64,000 nt of DNA from Bacteroidota bacterium (lineage in GTDB: Bacteria > Bacteroidota > Bacteroidia > Bacteroidales > UBA4417). Position 1 is the first letter of the stretch, and every line of letters begins with the position of its first letter. The stretch spans positions 81,305 through 145,304 of the forward strand of contig JACAAZ010000008.1 of assembly GCA_013376995.1 (NCBI GenBank). The letters are read 5' to 3'. Both the position numbers and the translations under genes were made by a program. Shown here one piece after another: positions 25,266 to 33,613 of this stretch. The notes under the pieces are model-generated. The model saw only the letters and a list, made by a program, of their open reading frames with translations. It made no database searches and was not told the origin of the DNA.

Positions 25266-26768
25266 CTAATAAACCATCAGCTTCCTGAACAGAATCTGTC
25301 CATCAACATTCATCTTCACTATATAAACTCCTGGGGTCCAGGTATTTACATTTATACGGTAATGATTCCCATTCTCCATAAGGGAAAAATGCATCTCTTT
25401 CCCGGCAGAATTGTAAACCTCGATACCTGTTTTGATCAAAGGAAAGCTTGATTCGATGGTAGCTTCTCCCCTGGCGGGAACGGGGTAGATTCGGATATTC
25501 GCTGCAGTGAGTTCCTGGTAGCCAGTATTATCAAGCACAGTGACCATATGGCTTATCGTATCCCAACTCTGATTTGCATTCCGAACATATAAATTCACAT
25601 TGTACATCCCGGCTGAACTGTATACATGAACCGGATTTTGCATGCTGCTGCTCCACCCATCACCGAAATTCCATTTCCAGCCGGCAGCCCCTGAACTTTG
25701 GTCATTAAAGGTTATCTCCAATGCATTGGCTGAAACTGAAAAGGCTGCTGTGGGCTTGTTTATTTGCCAGAAGAAATGGGTGCTTTTCTGAACTATAGTA
25801 TCCCAATATTCATTACCCCCAGTTCCATTATCCCACATCCCGTTGGAGGTTCCATAAAACTCATGTCCCTGCCCCTCTACGAAATAGGTATCCTTTGCAG
25901 GGATGCCAATAGTGGCAAGGCGAATACTTATTGAGTGGCTGCCAAAGACATCGGCAAGGCTGGCATACCCGAATGGCGGCCCGGAATTGAAAGGCACGGT
26001 CGCATCAGCTGTACCGTGAACCAGGAATATAGGCGTTGAATTATTCGTCCCGATCTTAAGCGTGTCATCCACTCCTCCCCATAGGCCCAAAACTCCATCC
26101 GGTGTCCCGCTGAAACCCAGGTTGGCCCCTATGTCGGGATTGCCGAGTGAGGGGCCAGTATAATTCTGGAAGAAGGCAGTATAGTTAACCGGCCCAACAT
26201 AGACAGGCAGTTCAGTAGCATCCAGGTAAACGGAATTAATCGCAATAAACGAGCCTGCACTGCTGCCTGCGAGGTAAACCTTTGCCGGATCTATCCCGTA
26301 CTGTGCAGCATTGGCCCTGAGAAACCTTACTGCAGTGCGCCCATCCTGTATCCCCCTATAGGCAGCCCGGTCATAATGAAGATCCGGGTTGTCCAATACT
26401 TCAAGCCCCTGCCGGTAATCAATGGTAGCGGTAACATAGCCTTTGCGCGCAAATGTGTCACAGAAAGCAACCATATCATCTACGTTCCTGTTGCCCGTTA
26501 TGAAGCCTCCGGGATGGGCGAATATGATGGCAGGACGATTTGTGAAAGTATCATTCTGCGGGCGATAGAGATCAAGCACAAGGTTCTGGACTGTCGTTGC
26601 TGACTCATTAATATATGGAGAGTTCAGAAAAGGCGCTGTACCGTAAATGATCCCGGCTGTCTTGACTGATCCAGGAAATAGGGTTTGTACATAGCGGAAA
26701 TCCTGTGCCTTGCAAGTAAGAGCAAACAGAAAGAAGGGGAATATTATGGCGTAAAGGGTATTTTTCAT
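25266..26768 (-). CDS. Secreted carboxylesterase with PKD and T9SS domains
   Basis: A 500-residue protein: signal peptide (1-21), alpha/beta-hydrolase domain (about 40-330), PKD domain (about 335-400, WKWNFGDGWSSSMQNPVHVY) and T9SS type A sorting domain (about 420-500, IYPVPARGEATIE). The triad is visible: Ser170 in AGSSAGS, Asp255 in HGTADATVPF and His302 in EGQGHEFYG. AHPGGFITG (84-92) is the oxyanion-hole segment of the HGG esterase type. It likely hydrolyses acyl esters such as acetylated or feruloylated polysaccharide or lipids at the cell surface; the substrate is inference. Single gene with its own -7 box at 26791-26798. Confidence 0.87.
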   Translation of the reverse strand: MKNTLYAIIFPFFLFALTCKAQDFRYVQTLFPGSVKTAGIIYGTAPFLNSPYINESATTVQNLVLDLYRPQNDTFTNRPAIIFAHPGGFITGNRNVDDMVAFCDTFARKGYVTATIDYRQGLEVLDNPDLHYDRAAYRGIQDGRTAVRFLRANAAQYGIDPAKVYLAGSSAGSFIAINSVYLDATELPVYVGPVNYTAFFQNYTGPSLGNPDIGANLGFSGTPDGVLGLWGGVDDTLKIGTNNSTPIFLVHGTADATVPFNSGPPFGYASLADVFGSHSISIRLATIGIPAKDTYFVEGQGHEFYGTSNGMWDNGTGGNEYWDTIVQKSTHFFWQINKPTAAFSVSANALEITFNDQSSGAAGWKWNFGDGWSSSMQNPVHVYSSAGMYNVNLYVRNANQSWDTISHMVTVLDNTGYQELTAANIRIYPVPARGEATIESSFPLIKTGIEVYNSAGKEMHFSLMENGNHYRINVNTWTPGVYIVKMNVDGQILFRKLMVY

Positions 26769-26790
26769 GTGTCGGATATAGGTATTATTA

Positions 26791-26798
26791 CAAAGATA
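26791..26798 (-). promoter_or_regulatory. -7 box of the esterase gene
   Basis: TATCTTTG on the minus strand matches TAnnTTTG and lies 22 bases before the ATG at 26768. No clear -33 TTTG partner is seen at the expected distance. Confidence 0.5.
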
Positions 26799-26990
26799 TG
26801 AAAATAGGGGGGACTTTACATTAGGGCGGGAATGTGGTCGCAGCAGAGGCCATTAATTCTCCATACCTCTTTGCCTGATGCGCTGTTAGCAGCTTCAATC
26901 CAGTCTATTTGAACAATTTCATGACAATGCACGCCTTACCCTCTAGCTCCGGGTCCCATTATCCTTCTTTCTCCGATCATCAATAAATAT

Positions 26991-26998
26991 TACCTTTA
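26991..26998 (+). promoter_or_regulatory. Possible -7 box of the hydroxylase operon
   Basis: TACCTTTA matches TAnnTTTG at seven of eight positions and lies 36 bases before the ATG at 27035. No -33 element was placed. Confidence 0.35.
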
Positions 26999-27034
26999 TG
27001 ATTACAAATAAGATCTATCAAGGAGTAAATAATT

Positions 27035-27526
27035 ATGGATGATATCATTGACTTCGAATTGAACGGAAAGAATGTCAGCATTCCGCGTAGTAATGAACAG
27101 ACGCTTCTATGGGCTTTGCGTAATCATTTTGGCCTGACAGGCACCAAATACGGTTGCGGAATGGGCTACTGCGGTGCCTGTACTGTGTTGCTGAATGATG
27201 AGACTGTCCGCACCTGCATGATTTCGATGGAAGATGTGGCAGGTAAAAGGGTAGTAACAATCGAAGGAATTGCTTCAGGCGAAACAATTCACCCTGTTCA
27301 ACAGGCTTTCGTGGATCATGATGCGATGCAATGTGGCTATTGCACCCCGGGGATGATTATGAATGCTGTTGGATTCCTTCATAAACACCCTCATCCTACC
27401 CATGAAGAAATTATTAGCGGGATGGATGATAATTACTGCCGTTGCGGGGCACATCCCAGGATAGTAGCAGCTGTTGAAGAGGCAGCCGGAACCATGAGAA
27501 ACGAAAAGGGTAAAGACATTAAATAA
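27035..27526 (+). CDS. Two [2Fe-2S] cluster subunit of a molybdenum hydroxylase (IorA-type)
   Basis: A 163-residue protein with the xanthine-dehydrogenase-family iron-sulfur architecture. The plant-ferredoxin-type cluster ligands are Cys41, Cys46, Cys49 (YGCGMGYCGACTVLLND) and Cys61. The second, helical cluster ligands are Cys100 and Cys103 (QCGYCTPGM) and Cys135 and Cys137 (NYCRCGAHPRI). Length fits the stand-alone small subunits of isoquinoline 1-oxidoreductase/aldehyde dehydrogenase type. It passes electrons from the molybdenum centre of the large subunit, encoded 12 bases downstream. No FAD subunit is present, so the final acceptor is probably a cytochrome or quinone in the envelope (inference). 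Confidence 0.92.
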   Translation: MDDIIDFELNGKNVSIPRSNEQTLLWALRNHFGLTGTKYGCGMGYCGACTVLLNDETVRTCMISMEDVAGKRVVTIEGIASGETIHPVQQAFVDHDAMQCGYCTPGMIMNAVGFLHKHPHPTHEEIISGMDDNYCRCGAHPRIVAAVEEAAGTMRNEKGKDIK

Positions 27527-27537
27527 GCAGGAAATCC

Positions 27538-29694
27538 ATGAACAGTGATGATATTCTTCAAGAAAGCCTCAGTCGCGAAAAACGAAGCGGTAAAATGCAG
27601 CGCAGGGATTTTGTAAAACTAACGGGGGCCGGTCTTGGCGGGCTATATATATACCTCCTGATGGGATCTTCCTGCAAGAGGTTAAGCGGGGAAAATAAAA
27701 GGAGGGAATTGCCTTCAGATTACAATGCATTCATGCAGATCGCTGAGGATGGGACAGTAACCTGCCTTACCGGTAAAATAGAGATGGGACAGGGAATTAT
27801 CACTTCCCTGGCGCAAATGATGGCTGATCAACTGGGTGTTGCATTTGAGAAAGTAAAAATGGTGATGGGTGATACTGACCTTTCACCTTATGATGAAGGA
27901 ACCTGGGGATCCCTTTCCACCCGTGAATTCGGGCCTTCCATGCTTAAAGCGGCAGATGAGGCCAGGGCTGCACTGTTTGCCCTCGCAGCTGAAAAACTGA
28001 AAACCTCCGCTCAGAACCTTACTGTCAACGATGGTGTTATTATTCGGAAAGACAGGCCTGATACCAGCGTCAGTTACGGAGAACTCGTTAAGGGTAAACG
28101 GATAGAGAAGTACATCGATCCGAAAACCATTTTATCAAAACCCGGGGAACACACCTATATGGGCAAAGCCTTCAAACGGGCTGATGCCTTTGAAAAAGTT
28201 ACCGGCAAAGCCCTGTATGCCGGAGATTATCGTAAACCGGGCATGATGTATGCCGCTATCCTCCGTCCATCATCGCATGCAGCCACTCTTACCAATGCTG
28301 ATACATCGGCAGCCAAAAAAGTAGAAGGGGTAATTGTCATTGAAGATCCATCTATCACTGCCATATTGCATCCCGACCCGGAAACAGCGGCTTCTGCACT
28401 GAAGCTTGTTAAGGCAAGCTATTCTTTCAATGAAAAAAAGGTCGATGATCTAAGCATTTTCGACTACCTGCTGAAAGCCAAATCAGGACGAAATGTGCTG
28501 GAAGAAGAAGGGAACCCGGAAACAGCTGTTAAGGATGCAAATGATGTTGTTGACAGCACTTTTTACAACAGTTATGTTGCTCATTCTCCAATGGAAACCC
28601 ATTCGGCCCTGGCCTGGATGGAAGGGGAAAAACTGACTGCCGTGGTTTCAACCCAATCTCCTTTTGGGGTCCAGGAGAGGATTAGCCGGGAGTTGAAGTT
28701 GCCCCTGGAAAAAGTGAGGGTGATAACACCTTTCCTTGGTGGCGGATTCGGGGGAAAAGCCCCGGCGAACCAGGCCATTGAAGCTGCCCGGCTGGCGATA
28801 CTTTCCGGGAAGCCGGTTATGGTCCACTGGAGCAGGGAGGAAGAGTTCTTTTATGATACTTTCAGGCCGGCAGCCGTTGTCAGGATCATTTCAAGCCTGG
28901 ATGAAGGCCAGAAACTCCGGTCATGGGACTACAAGGTATATTTCGCCGGGTCAAGGGGAACAGAGAGGGTTTATGATATACCGAATTTTCGCACAACAGA
29001 ATTCAGTTCAGACGAGGTACATCCCTTTGCAACCGGGGCTTGGAGAGCTCCAGGAAATAACACGAACACTTTTGCCAGGGAGTCGCAGGTGGATATCCTG
29101 GCATCCAGAACCGGAACAGATCCCCTTCATTTCCGGCTGAATAACCTTAAGGATGAACGGATGATTGCTGTTTTGAAAGCTGTCGCAGACATCTTCGGTT
29201 ATACACCTTCAAAAACACCTTCAGGTCGGGGATTTGGAATTGCATGTGGTTTTGATGCAGGCAGTTACGTAGCTCATATGGCTGAAGTCAAAGTGAATAA
29301 GCAAAGTGGAGAAGTAAAAGTTGTAAGAGTTGCCTGTGCACAGGAAATGGGATTTTGCGTAAACCCTTTAGGCGCTACGCTGCAGATGGAAGGCTGCATC
29401 ATGATGGGGATGGGTTATGCCCTCTCAGAAGAAATCCTTTTCAAAGGCGGAGTTGTGAACACTACCAATTACAGCAACTATAAACTTCCCTTGTTTTCAG
29501 ATATGCCTGAAATCCGAACGAAGATCCTTGACAATAATGGTCCGATGCAGGGAGGAGGTGAACCCGCCATCATTTGCATGGGTGCAGTTATTGCCAATGC
29601 CATCTTTGATGCTACGGGAGCCCGGCTTTATCATCTGCCCATGACTCCTGCCAGGGTGCTGGAGGCATTATCAAAGGTCTCTGTCACTAACTAA
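27538..29694 (+). CDS. Molybdopterin-binding large subunit of molybdenum hydroxylase (IorB-type)
   Basis: A 718-residue protein with a twin-arginine signal, MQRRDFVKLTGAGLGG, and a lipobox-like LMGSSC at Cys46, so it is probably exported folded and may be lipid-anchored. The body has the IorB pattern: LTGKIEMGQGIITSLAQMMA near the start, an aldehyde-oxidase a/b hammerhead-type segment, PFLGGGFGGKAP, and GAWRAPGNNTNTFA. The catalytic Glu675 is in MQGGGEPAIICMG. It hydroxylates an aldehyde or N-heteroaromatic substrate with water as oxygen source (family knowledge); the substrate cannot be read from sequence. Operon with the iron-sulfur subunit; no XdhC-type maturation gene lies in the window. 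Confidence 0.9.
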   Translation: MNSDDILQESLSREKRSGKMQRRDFVKLTGAGLGGLYIYLLMGSSCKRLSGENKRRELPSDYNAFMQIAEDGTVTCLTGKIEMGQGIITSLAQMMADQLGVAFEKVKMVMGDTDLSPYDEGTWGSLSTREFGPSMLKAADEARAALFALAAEKLKTSAQNLTVNDGVIIRKDRPDTSVSYGELVKGKRIEKYIDPKTILSKPGEHTYMGKAFKRADAFEKVTGKALYAGDYRKPGMMYAAILRPSSHAATLTNADTSAAKKVEGVIVIEDPSITAILHPDPETAASALKLVKASYSFNEKKVDDLSIFDYLLKAKSGRNVLEEEGNPETAVKDANDVVDSTFYNSYVAHSPMETHSALAWMEGEKLTAVVSTQSPFGVQERISRELKLPLEKVRVITPFLGGGFGGKAPANQAIEAARLAILSGKPVMVHWSREEEFFYDTFRPAAVVRIISSLDEGQKLRSWDYKVYFAGSRGTERVYDIPNFRTTEFSSDEVHPFATGAWRAPGNNTNTFARESQVDILASRTGTDPLHFRLNNLKDERMIAVLKAVADIFGYTPSKTPSGRGFGIACGFDAGSYVAHMAEVKVNKQSGEVKVVRVACAQEMGFCVNPLGATLQMEGCIMMGMGYALSEEILFKGGVVNTTNYSNYKLPLFSDMPEIRTKILDNNGPMQGGGEPAIICMGAVIANAIFDATGARLYHLPMTPARVLEALSKVSVTN

Positions 29695-30056
29695 AACAAA
29701 CGCTTCCGGTTCCTGCTGTATACTTCCCTGCCTAAGCTCAGTTAAAAGAATCCAAACATGGCGCTTAATGCCGGAAAAACTTGCCGGAATCATCTGAACA
29801 CAGATTTGATGAGGGGAATATGACATTCATTGCGGAGCAGGCTGAAAAAAACATCACCATGGAATAAGCAGGAAAACGACCTCTGCTATTTGCTCTCCCC
29901 TTTGCCCTTTGCACTTTGCCCTTTGCTCTTTGCTTTTTGCCCTTTGCACTTAGCCCTATGCGCCCTGCACTACGCCCTCTCCTCCAGGAATGATCCATTT
30001 TATATCCCCGGAGAAAGCTTAACTTTGTACAACCTCATTCATCTTATCCTGTTATT
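29695..30056. repeat. Intergenic CCCTTTGC word repeats and promoter
   Basis: Bases about 29892-29975 are a tandem of TTTGCCCTTTGCACTT words and merge into TAGCCCTATGCGCC words. A plus-strand open frame over them (29830-30060) reads FALCPLLFAFCPL and is an artefact. The promoter of the next gene sits at 30020-30027. Confidence 0.7.
30020..30027 (+). promoter_or_regulatory. -7 box of the outer-membrane protein gene
   Basis: TAACTTTG is a full match to TAnnTTTG, 29 bases before the ATG at 30057. A T-rich CCATTTTATAT lies where a -33 element would be. Confidence 0.55.
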
Positions 30057-31331
30057 ATGAATCCCGGACCTTCCTGCCTGACATTCATGCTGATTACACT
30101 TACCACTTTCCTGGCACCTTCAGCCTTTGCCCAGAGGAACTTCCACCCCGGCTATCTTATCAGCCATTCCGGTGACACTATACGAGGAAATATCAAATAC
30201 AAGAATCCGGCATATAATCCGGAATATATCCTGTTCAGGGCCTCCGATACTTCTGATATCCGGAAAATAAATCCAGCTGACATCTCCGGGTTTGGAATTG
30301 GCAATCAGCTTTACGTTAGTGCCAATGTTGAAAGAACTTACACCTCTACTTACCAGCTATATTATTCGGATTATTCACCGGCCCCTGAAACCAGGAAAGA
30401 GACCGTATTTCTGAAAACTCTCGTGGATGGAGCTAAAAGCCTTTATGTTCTGCAAACTTCAATAGGTGTACTTAACTTTTATATTAGGCAGGACAATGTT
30501 TTCACCTTCCTGGTTTATAAAAAATACCTGGCCGAAAGCGGGTTACAATCGATCCCCGCTGAAAACAGGAAATTTGAGGCTCAACTTTCTGAATACCTGA
30601 ATAATGATCCGGGGATACAGCAGGAAATGCAGTCACTTTCCTATTCAATTGGCAGCCTCGAAAATCTCTTCCGCATTTACTACCAGGACAAGGAAAGCGA
30701 ACTCAGGTTCCAGAACCAAAACAAAAAAACATGGTTCAAATATGGATTGATGGCCGGGATTTCATCTACCACGCTCGATTTCAAAAAAAATAGTTCAAAC
30801 GCTGGTTTTGCTTATAATGACCTGGTTAACAGTAATTATTCCATATCCTCTGATTTCACCGGGGGCGTTTTCTTTAATTTGCTTTTGCCGGGTAAACTCA
30901 ACCATCTTTCCATCTGCAACGAATTGCTATATTCAGGTTACGAGATCAGAGGAAGTTACATATCCGGTCAGAACAATAAAGATACAACCTTAACAAAACT
31001 GGCTTTTAGTTACCTTAAAATCAACAACCTGCTTCGCTACAGCATCCCTATGGATTTCCTGCAGTTTTACTGCAACCTGGGCGTATCCAATGGGTTAGGA
31101 TTTAACAGGAAGAACTCAAAAGTCTATCGGATGACCACAGGAGATATCAATTCTACGAAGGCTCTGGAGAATTTACGAAACTGGGAACTGGGTGGAATTG
31201 CCGGACTGGGTGTGCAGATCAGGAAGTTATCGTTCGAAGCACGGTATGAATATGCCAACGGGATGTCAGGAGTGTCTGAATTACGGTCCGACACCAGGGG
31301 GTTCAGGTTCATGCTGGGGTATACATTTTAG
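30057..31331 (+). CDS. Predicted outer-membrane beta-barrel protein
   Basis: A 424-residue protein with a signal peptide ending SAFAQ (residue 25). The N-terminal domain starts HPGYLISHSGDTIRGNIKYK, a recurrent Bacteroidota module of the form GYI-NNGDTxxGxIxY seen before barrels. A charged helical segment (about 155-225) follows. The C-terminal half (about 225-424) has many alternating strands and ends in an aromatic strand, SDTRGFRFMLGYTF, as outer-membrane barrels do. I recognise the architecture but no named function. Single gene. Confidence 0.75.
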   Translation: MNPGPSCLTFMLITLTTFLAPSAFAQRNFHPGYLISHSGDTIRGNIKYKNPAYNPEYILFRASDTSDIRKINPADISGFGIGNQLYVSANVERTYTSTYQLYYSDYSPAPETRKETVFLKTLVDGAKSLYVLQTSIGVLNFYIRQDNVFTFLVYKKYLAESGLQSIPAENRKFEAQLSEYLNNDPGIQQEMQSLSYSIGSLENLFRIYYQDKESELRFQNQNKKTWFKYGLMAGISSTTLDFKKNSSNAGFAYNDLVNSNYSISSDFTGGVFFNLLLPGKLNHLSICNELLYSGYEIRGSYISGQNNKDTTLTKLAFSYLKINNLLRYSIPMDFLQFYCNLGVSNGLGFNRKNSKVYRMTTGDINSTKALENLRNWELGGIAGLGVQIRKLSFEARYEYANGMSGVSELRSDTRGFRFMLGYTF

Positions 31332-31686
31332 GAATTCTCCTTATCAAAGCGAAGGTATGGCGCGAAGGGCGTGGCGCGGAGAGCCTGGGGTATGAGGTGA
31401 AAGATAAATCCGTCAGCTGACCGATAAGATAAAAGTAAAAAGACAAAAGATAAAAGTAAAAAGACAAAAGATAAAAGTAAAAAGACAAAAGTAAAAAAGT
31501 AAAAAGATAAAAGGCAAATCCATCTTGTGCATACAAGACAAATCAGCATCCGCGGGATCTGCTGAGTATATTACAATCGCCTGGTCTAGTACTTTACCCC
31601 ATCCACTAAACCTTATGAGCTATGCCCTTAGCGCTAAGCGCCACGCTCAGTTAGTCACGCGTCTCCGGACGCGTGACAACGCTCAG
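31332..31686. repeat. Intergenic A-rich and TAGCGC word repeats
   Basis: Bases 31355-31390 carry GGCGCGAAGGGCGTGGCGCGG words and 31426-31513 carry a near-perfect tandem of AAAGTAAAAAGACAAAAGAT (compare 16646-16734). Bases 31618-31650 carry TTAGCGCTAAGCGCC words, followed by the hairpin-like ACGCGTCTCCGGACGCGT at about 31657-31674. No gene. The short open frames are made of the repeats. Confidence 0.75.
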
Positions 31687-32742
31687 TTAACTTTCCTCCC
31701 TAAAAAACAGCTGGTAGAAGTGCATTCCGCTTTCCGGATCGAAACCTTTCACAATATTCTGCTTGTCTCCATGAATATAGATATGGAAATTCTTATCCAA
31801 CTTGATGATGCTTTTAAATACCCGGGATTGCTTCTTGAGGGCTGCTTCTGAAATTGAGAATTTATCCGTGATCTGGATATCTTTATCCTGCTCAAATTCC
31901 GATTTATACGACTTGAAACTACCAATCATCCCCGGGTCCGACAGAACCTCATTCGCAAAATCATCCATGTCGAATTCCTCGCTCTCTTTGAAAAACTTCA
32001 CCGATTTGTTAAGCATTTCCACCTGGTCAGCCTTTGAAACCTCGAACTCCTCAGGCATCCTGTTAACCACAAAGCTCTTGCAAAGATTAAGGACGTTTTT
32101 GGTTTGATAATACTCATCATTCCTGGGTTGCAGGTGAAGGAACTGGTCCACCCAATACTGTGCATCCGTCGACCTGTTGACAGAATCAACAATGGAAACG
32201 AGATAGCCTTTCTCCGCTTCGCTGTTAAAAATGAGGCAGCCCTTATCCAGCTTATTGATGTTGAATCCCAGCTCACTTTCAATCGTGAATCCGGTGGTAA
32301 CAGGAAGCACCCTGAGGAAGGTATCCTTTGTTTCTGTCTTAAAGAGGCCCACAGCATCAACGGTTTCATTCCCGACGGGGCAATCCTGGAAATAAACCAC
32401 GAACAACTCCCCTACTTTTATTTTAGGATGGTTTGATTGCTCATATAAGTGCTTAGACAGGTTAACGGACTGATCAAACAAGGTATCAGGGTCTTCAAAT
32501 ATTTGTGAAACGTAGGAAAAGACTTCGTTCAGCTTCAGATCTGAGTCGTGATATAGATTGTAATATTCATCAAACCTGAAGGAGGAAAAGAACCAGGTCA
32601 GCAGGCTGTTGCGAGTGTTCGCGTCAAGATTCAGTGTTGATTTAGAGAAAATGATCCCTTCATCGGTTGGCTTATTGCCAATGTGGTGGACAACTGCTGC
32701 ATCTATTATGCATCTTTCAACCAGCGTATTGCTCTCAATCAT
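31687..32742 (-). CDS. Nucleoid-associated protein, YejK/NdpA family
   Basis: A 351-residue cytoplasmic protein. ERCIIDAAVVHHIGNKPTDE at the start, EVFSYVSQIFEDPDTLFDQS, VGELFVVYFQDCPVGNE and VDAVGLFKTETKDTFLRV match the NdpA/YejK family, whose members bind the nucleoid (family knowledge). The length is normal for the Bacteroidota version. It lies downstream of two-component system 1 on the same strand but is separated by a hairpin terminator at 32788-32813, so it is probably a separate unit. Confidence 0.87.
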   Translation of the reverse strand: MIESNTLVERCIIDAAVVHHIGNKPTDEGIIFSKSTLNLDANTRNSLLTWFFSSFRFDEYYNLYHDSDLKLNEVFSYVSQIFEDPDTLFDQSVNLSKHLYEQSNHPKIKVGELFVVYFQDCPVGNETVDAVGLFKTETKDTFLRVLPVTTGFTIESELGFNINKLDKGCLIFNSEAEKGYLVSIVDSVNRSTDAQYWVDQFLHLQPRNDEYYQTKNVLNLCKSFVVNRMPEEFEVSKADQVEMLNKSVKFFKESEEFDMDDFANEVLSDPGMIGSFKSYKSEFEQDKDIQITDKFSISEAALKKQSRVFKSIIKLDKNFHIYIHGDKQNIVKGFDPESGMHFYQLFFREES

Positions 32743-32787
32743 TTGAATAGATGTTATTTACTTATTTACCTGGAATTAATAAAAATG

Positions 32788-32813
32788 AAATGCCCGGGAT
32801 CATCCGGACATTT
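32788..32813 (-). terminator. Terminator of two-component system 1
   Basis: On the minus strand a ten-base imperfect stem, AAATGTCCGG / CCGGGCATTT, has a six-base loop and is followed by CATTTTTATT. It follows the stop of the response regulator gene at 32887. Confidence 0.7.
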
Positions 32814-32886
32814 ACCTTCCTTTCCGCAATATTAAGAGAATAGAATGAGAAAAAAGGCAGGAACAGCACTTTTAACGTTAATAACA

Positions 32887-33561
32887 CTAAACCAAACCGG
32901 AAGTGCTTGCAATCCTGATAGCCTGGGCCTTGGAACTCACATGCAGCTTGGAATAAATATTTGCAATATGCTTCCGGACAGTATGTGTACTAAGAAATAG
33001 CTTTTCGGCAGTGCTCCTGTAATCACAGCCTTCAACCAACAGTTTGAGCACTTCCATTTCCCTGTCAGATAATTCATATAACGAACTGTTTACATCAGCC
33101 TCCTGCATAACGCCTGGCAATGAAGCTTTCATCAGCATATCCATAGCTTTGCGGGCAATATGCGGACTCATTGGAGCACCACCTATTTCTACCAATTGTT
33201 TGATAAAATCAATGATCACTGAAATTTTTTCATCTTTCAGTAAATACCCGTTTGCACCAGCCTTTATAGCTTCAAATATCTTATCATCATCGTCAAAAAC
33301 GGTAAGCATTAAAAATTTCACTTCCGGGTAAAGGGCATGGGCGTGTTGCACGGCTTTTATTCCATCCATCAGGGGCATTTCAATATCCATCAGTACCACT
33401 TCGGGGAGTTTATTACGTGGTAAAGCTTTCATTTGCTCAAGGAAATCCCGCCCGTTCTGGGCCGTAAAAATCACCTCCAGCTCACTGAAATAATCTAGCT
33501 GCTCGCATAGCGAGATCCGGTTCTGGGATTTATCATCGACGATGGCTAAAGAGGTCTTCAT
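32887..33561 (-). CDS. NarL/LuxR-type response regulator 1
   Basis: A 224-residue regulator: receiver domain (about 4-125) with the phosphoacceptor Asp59 in VVLMDIEMPLMDG, a TVFDDDDKIFEAIKAGANG segment and Lys in LLKDE. A LuxR-type HTH (about 158-220) follows, LSDREMEVLKLLVEGCDYRS to HTVRKHIANIYSKLHVSSKA. The receiver closely resembles regulator 2 at 47006, including the VFEDDDKIF motif. It lies 52 bases after the kinase gene in the same operon and ends at a hairpin terminator. Confidence 0.92.
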   Translation of the reverse strand: MKTSLAIVDDKSQNRISLCEQLDYFSELEVIFTAQNGRDFLEQMKALPRNKLPEVVLMDIEMPLMDGIKAVQHAHALYPEVKFLMLTVFDDDDKIFEAIKAGANGYLLKDEKISVIIDFIKQLVEIGGAPMSPHIARKAMDMLMKASLPGVMQEADVNSSLYELSDREMEVLKLLVEGCDYRSTAEKLFLSTHTVRKHIANIYSKLHVSSKAQAIRIASTSGLV

Positions 33562-33613
33562 AAGGGGCGGAAAACTAATAGATCATTCCAGGGTTTGCAA
33601 TAACGCATTTGTA

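Noticed and set aside
29830-30060. Plus-strand 76-codon open frame before the outer-membrane gene
   Set aside because: Built of CCCTTTGC words and it runs through the promoter of the next gene.
31309-31549. Minus-strand open frames of Phe/Tyr/Leu-rich sequence resembling membrane helices
   Set aside because: Product of the GACAAAAGATAAAAGT tandem repeat, not real membrane proteins.
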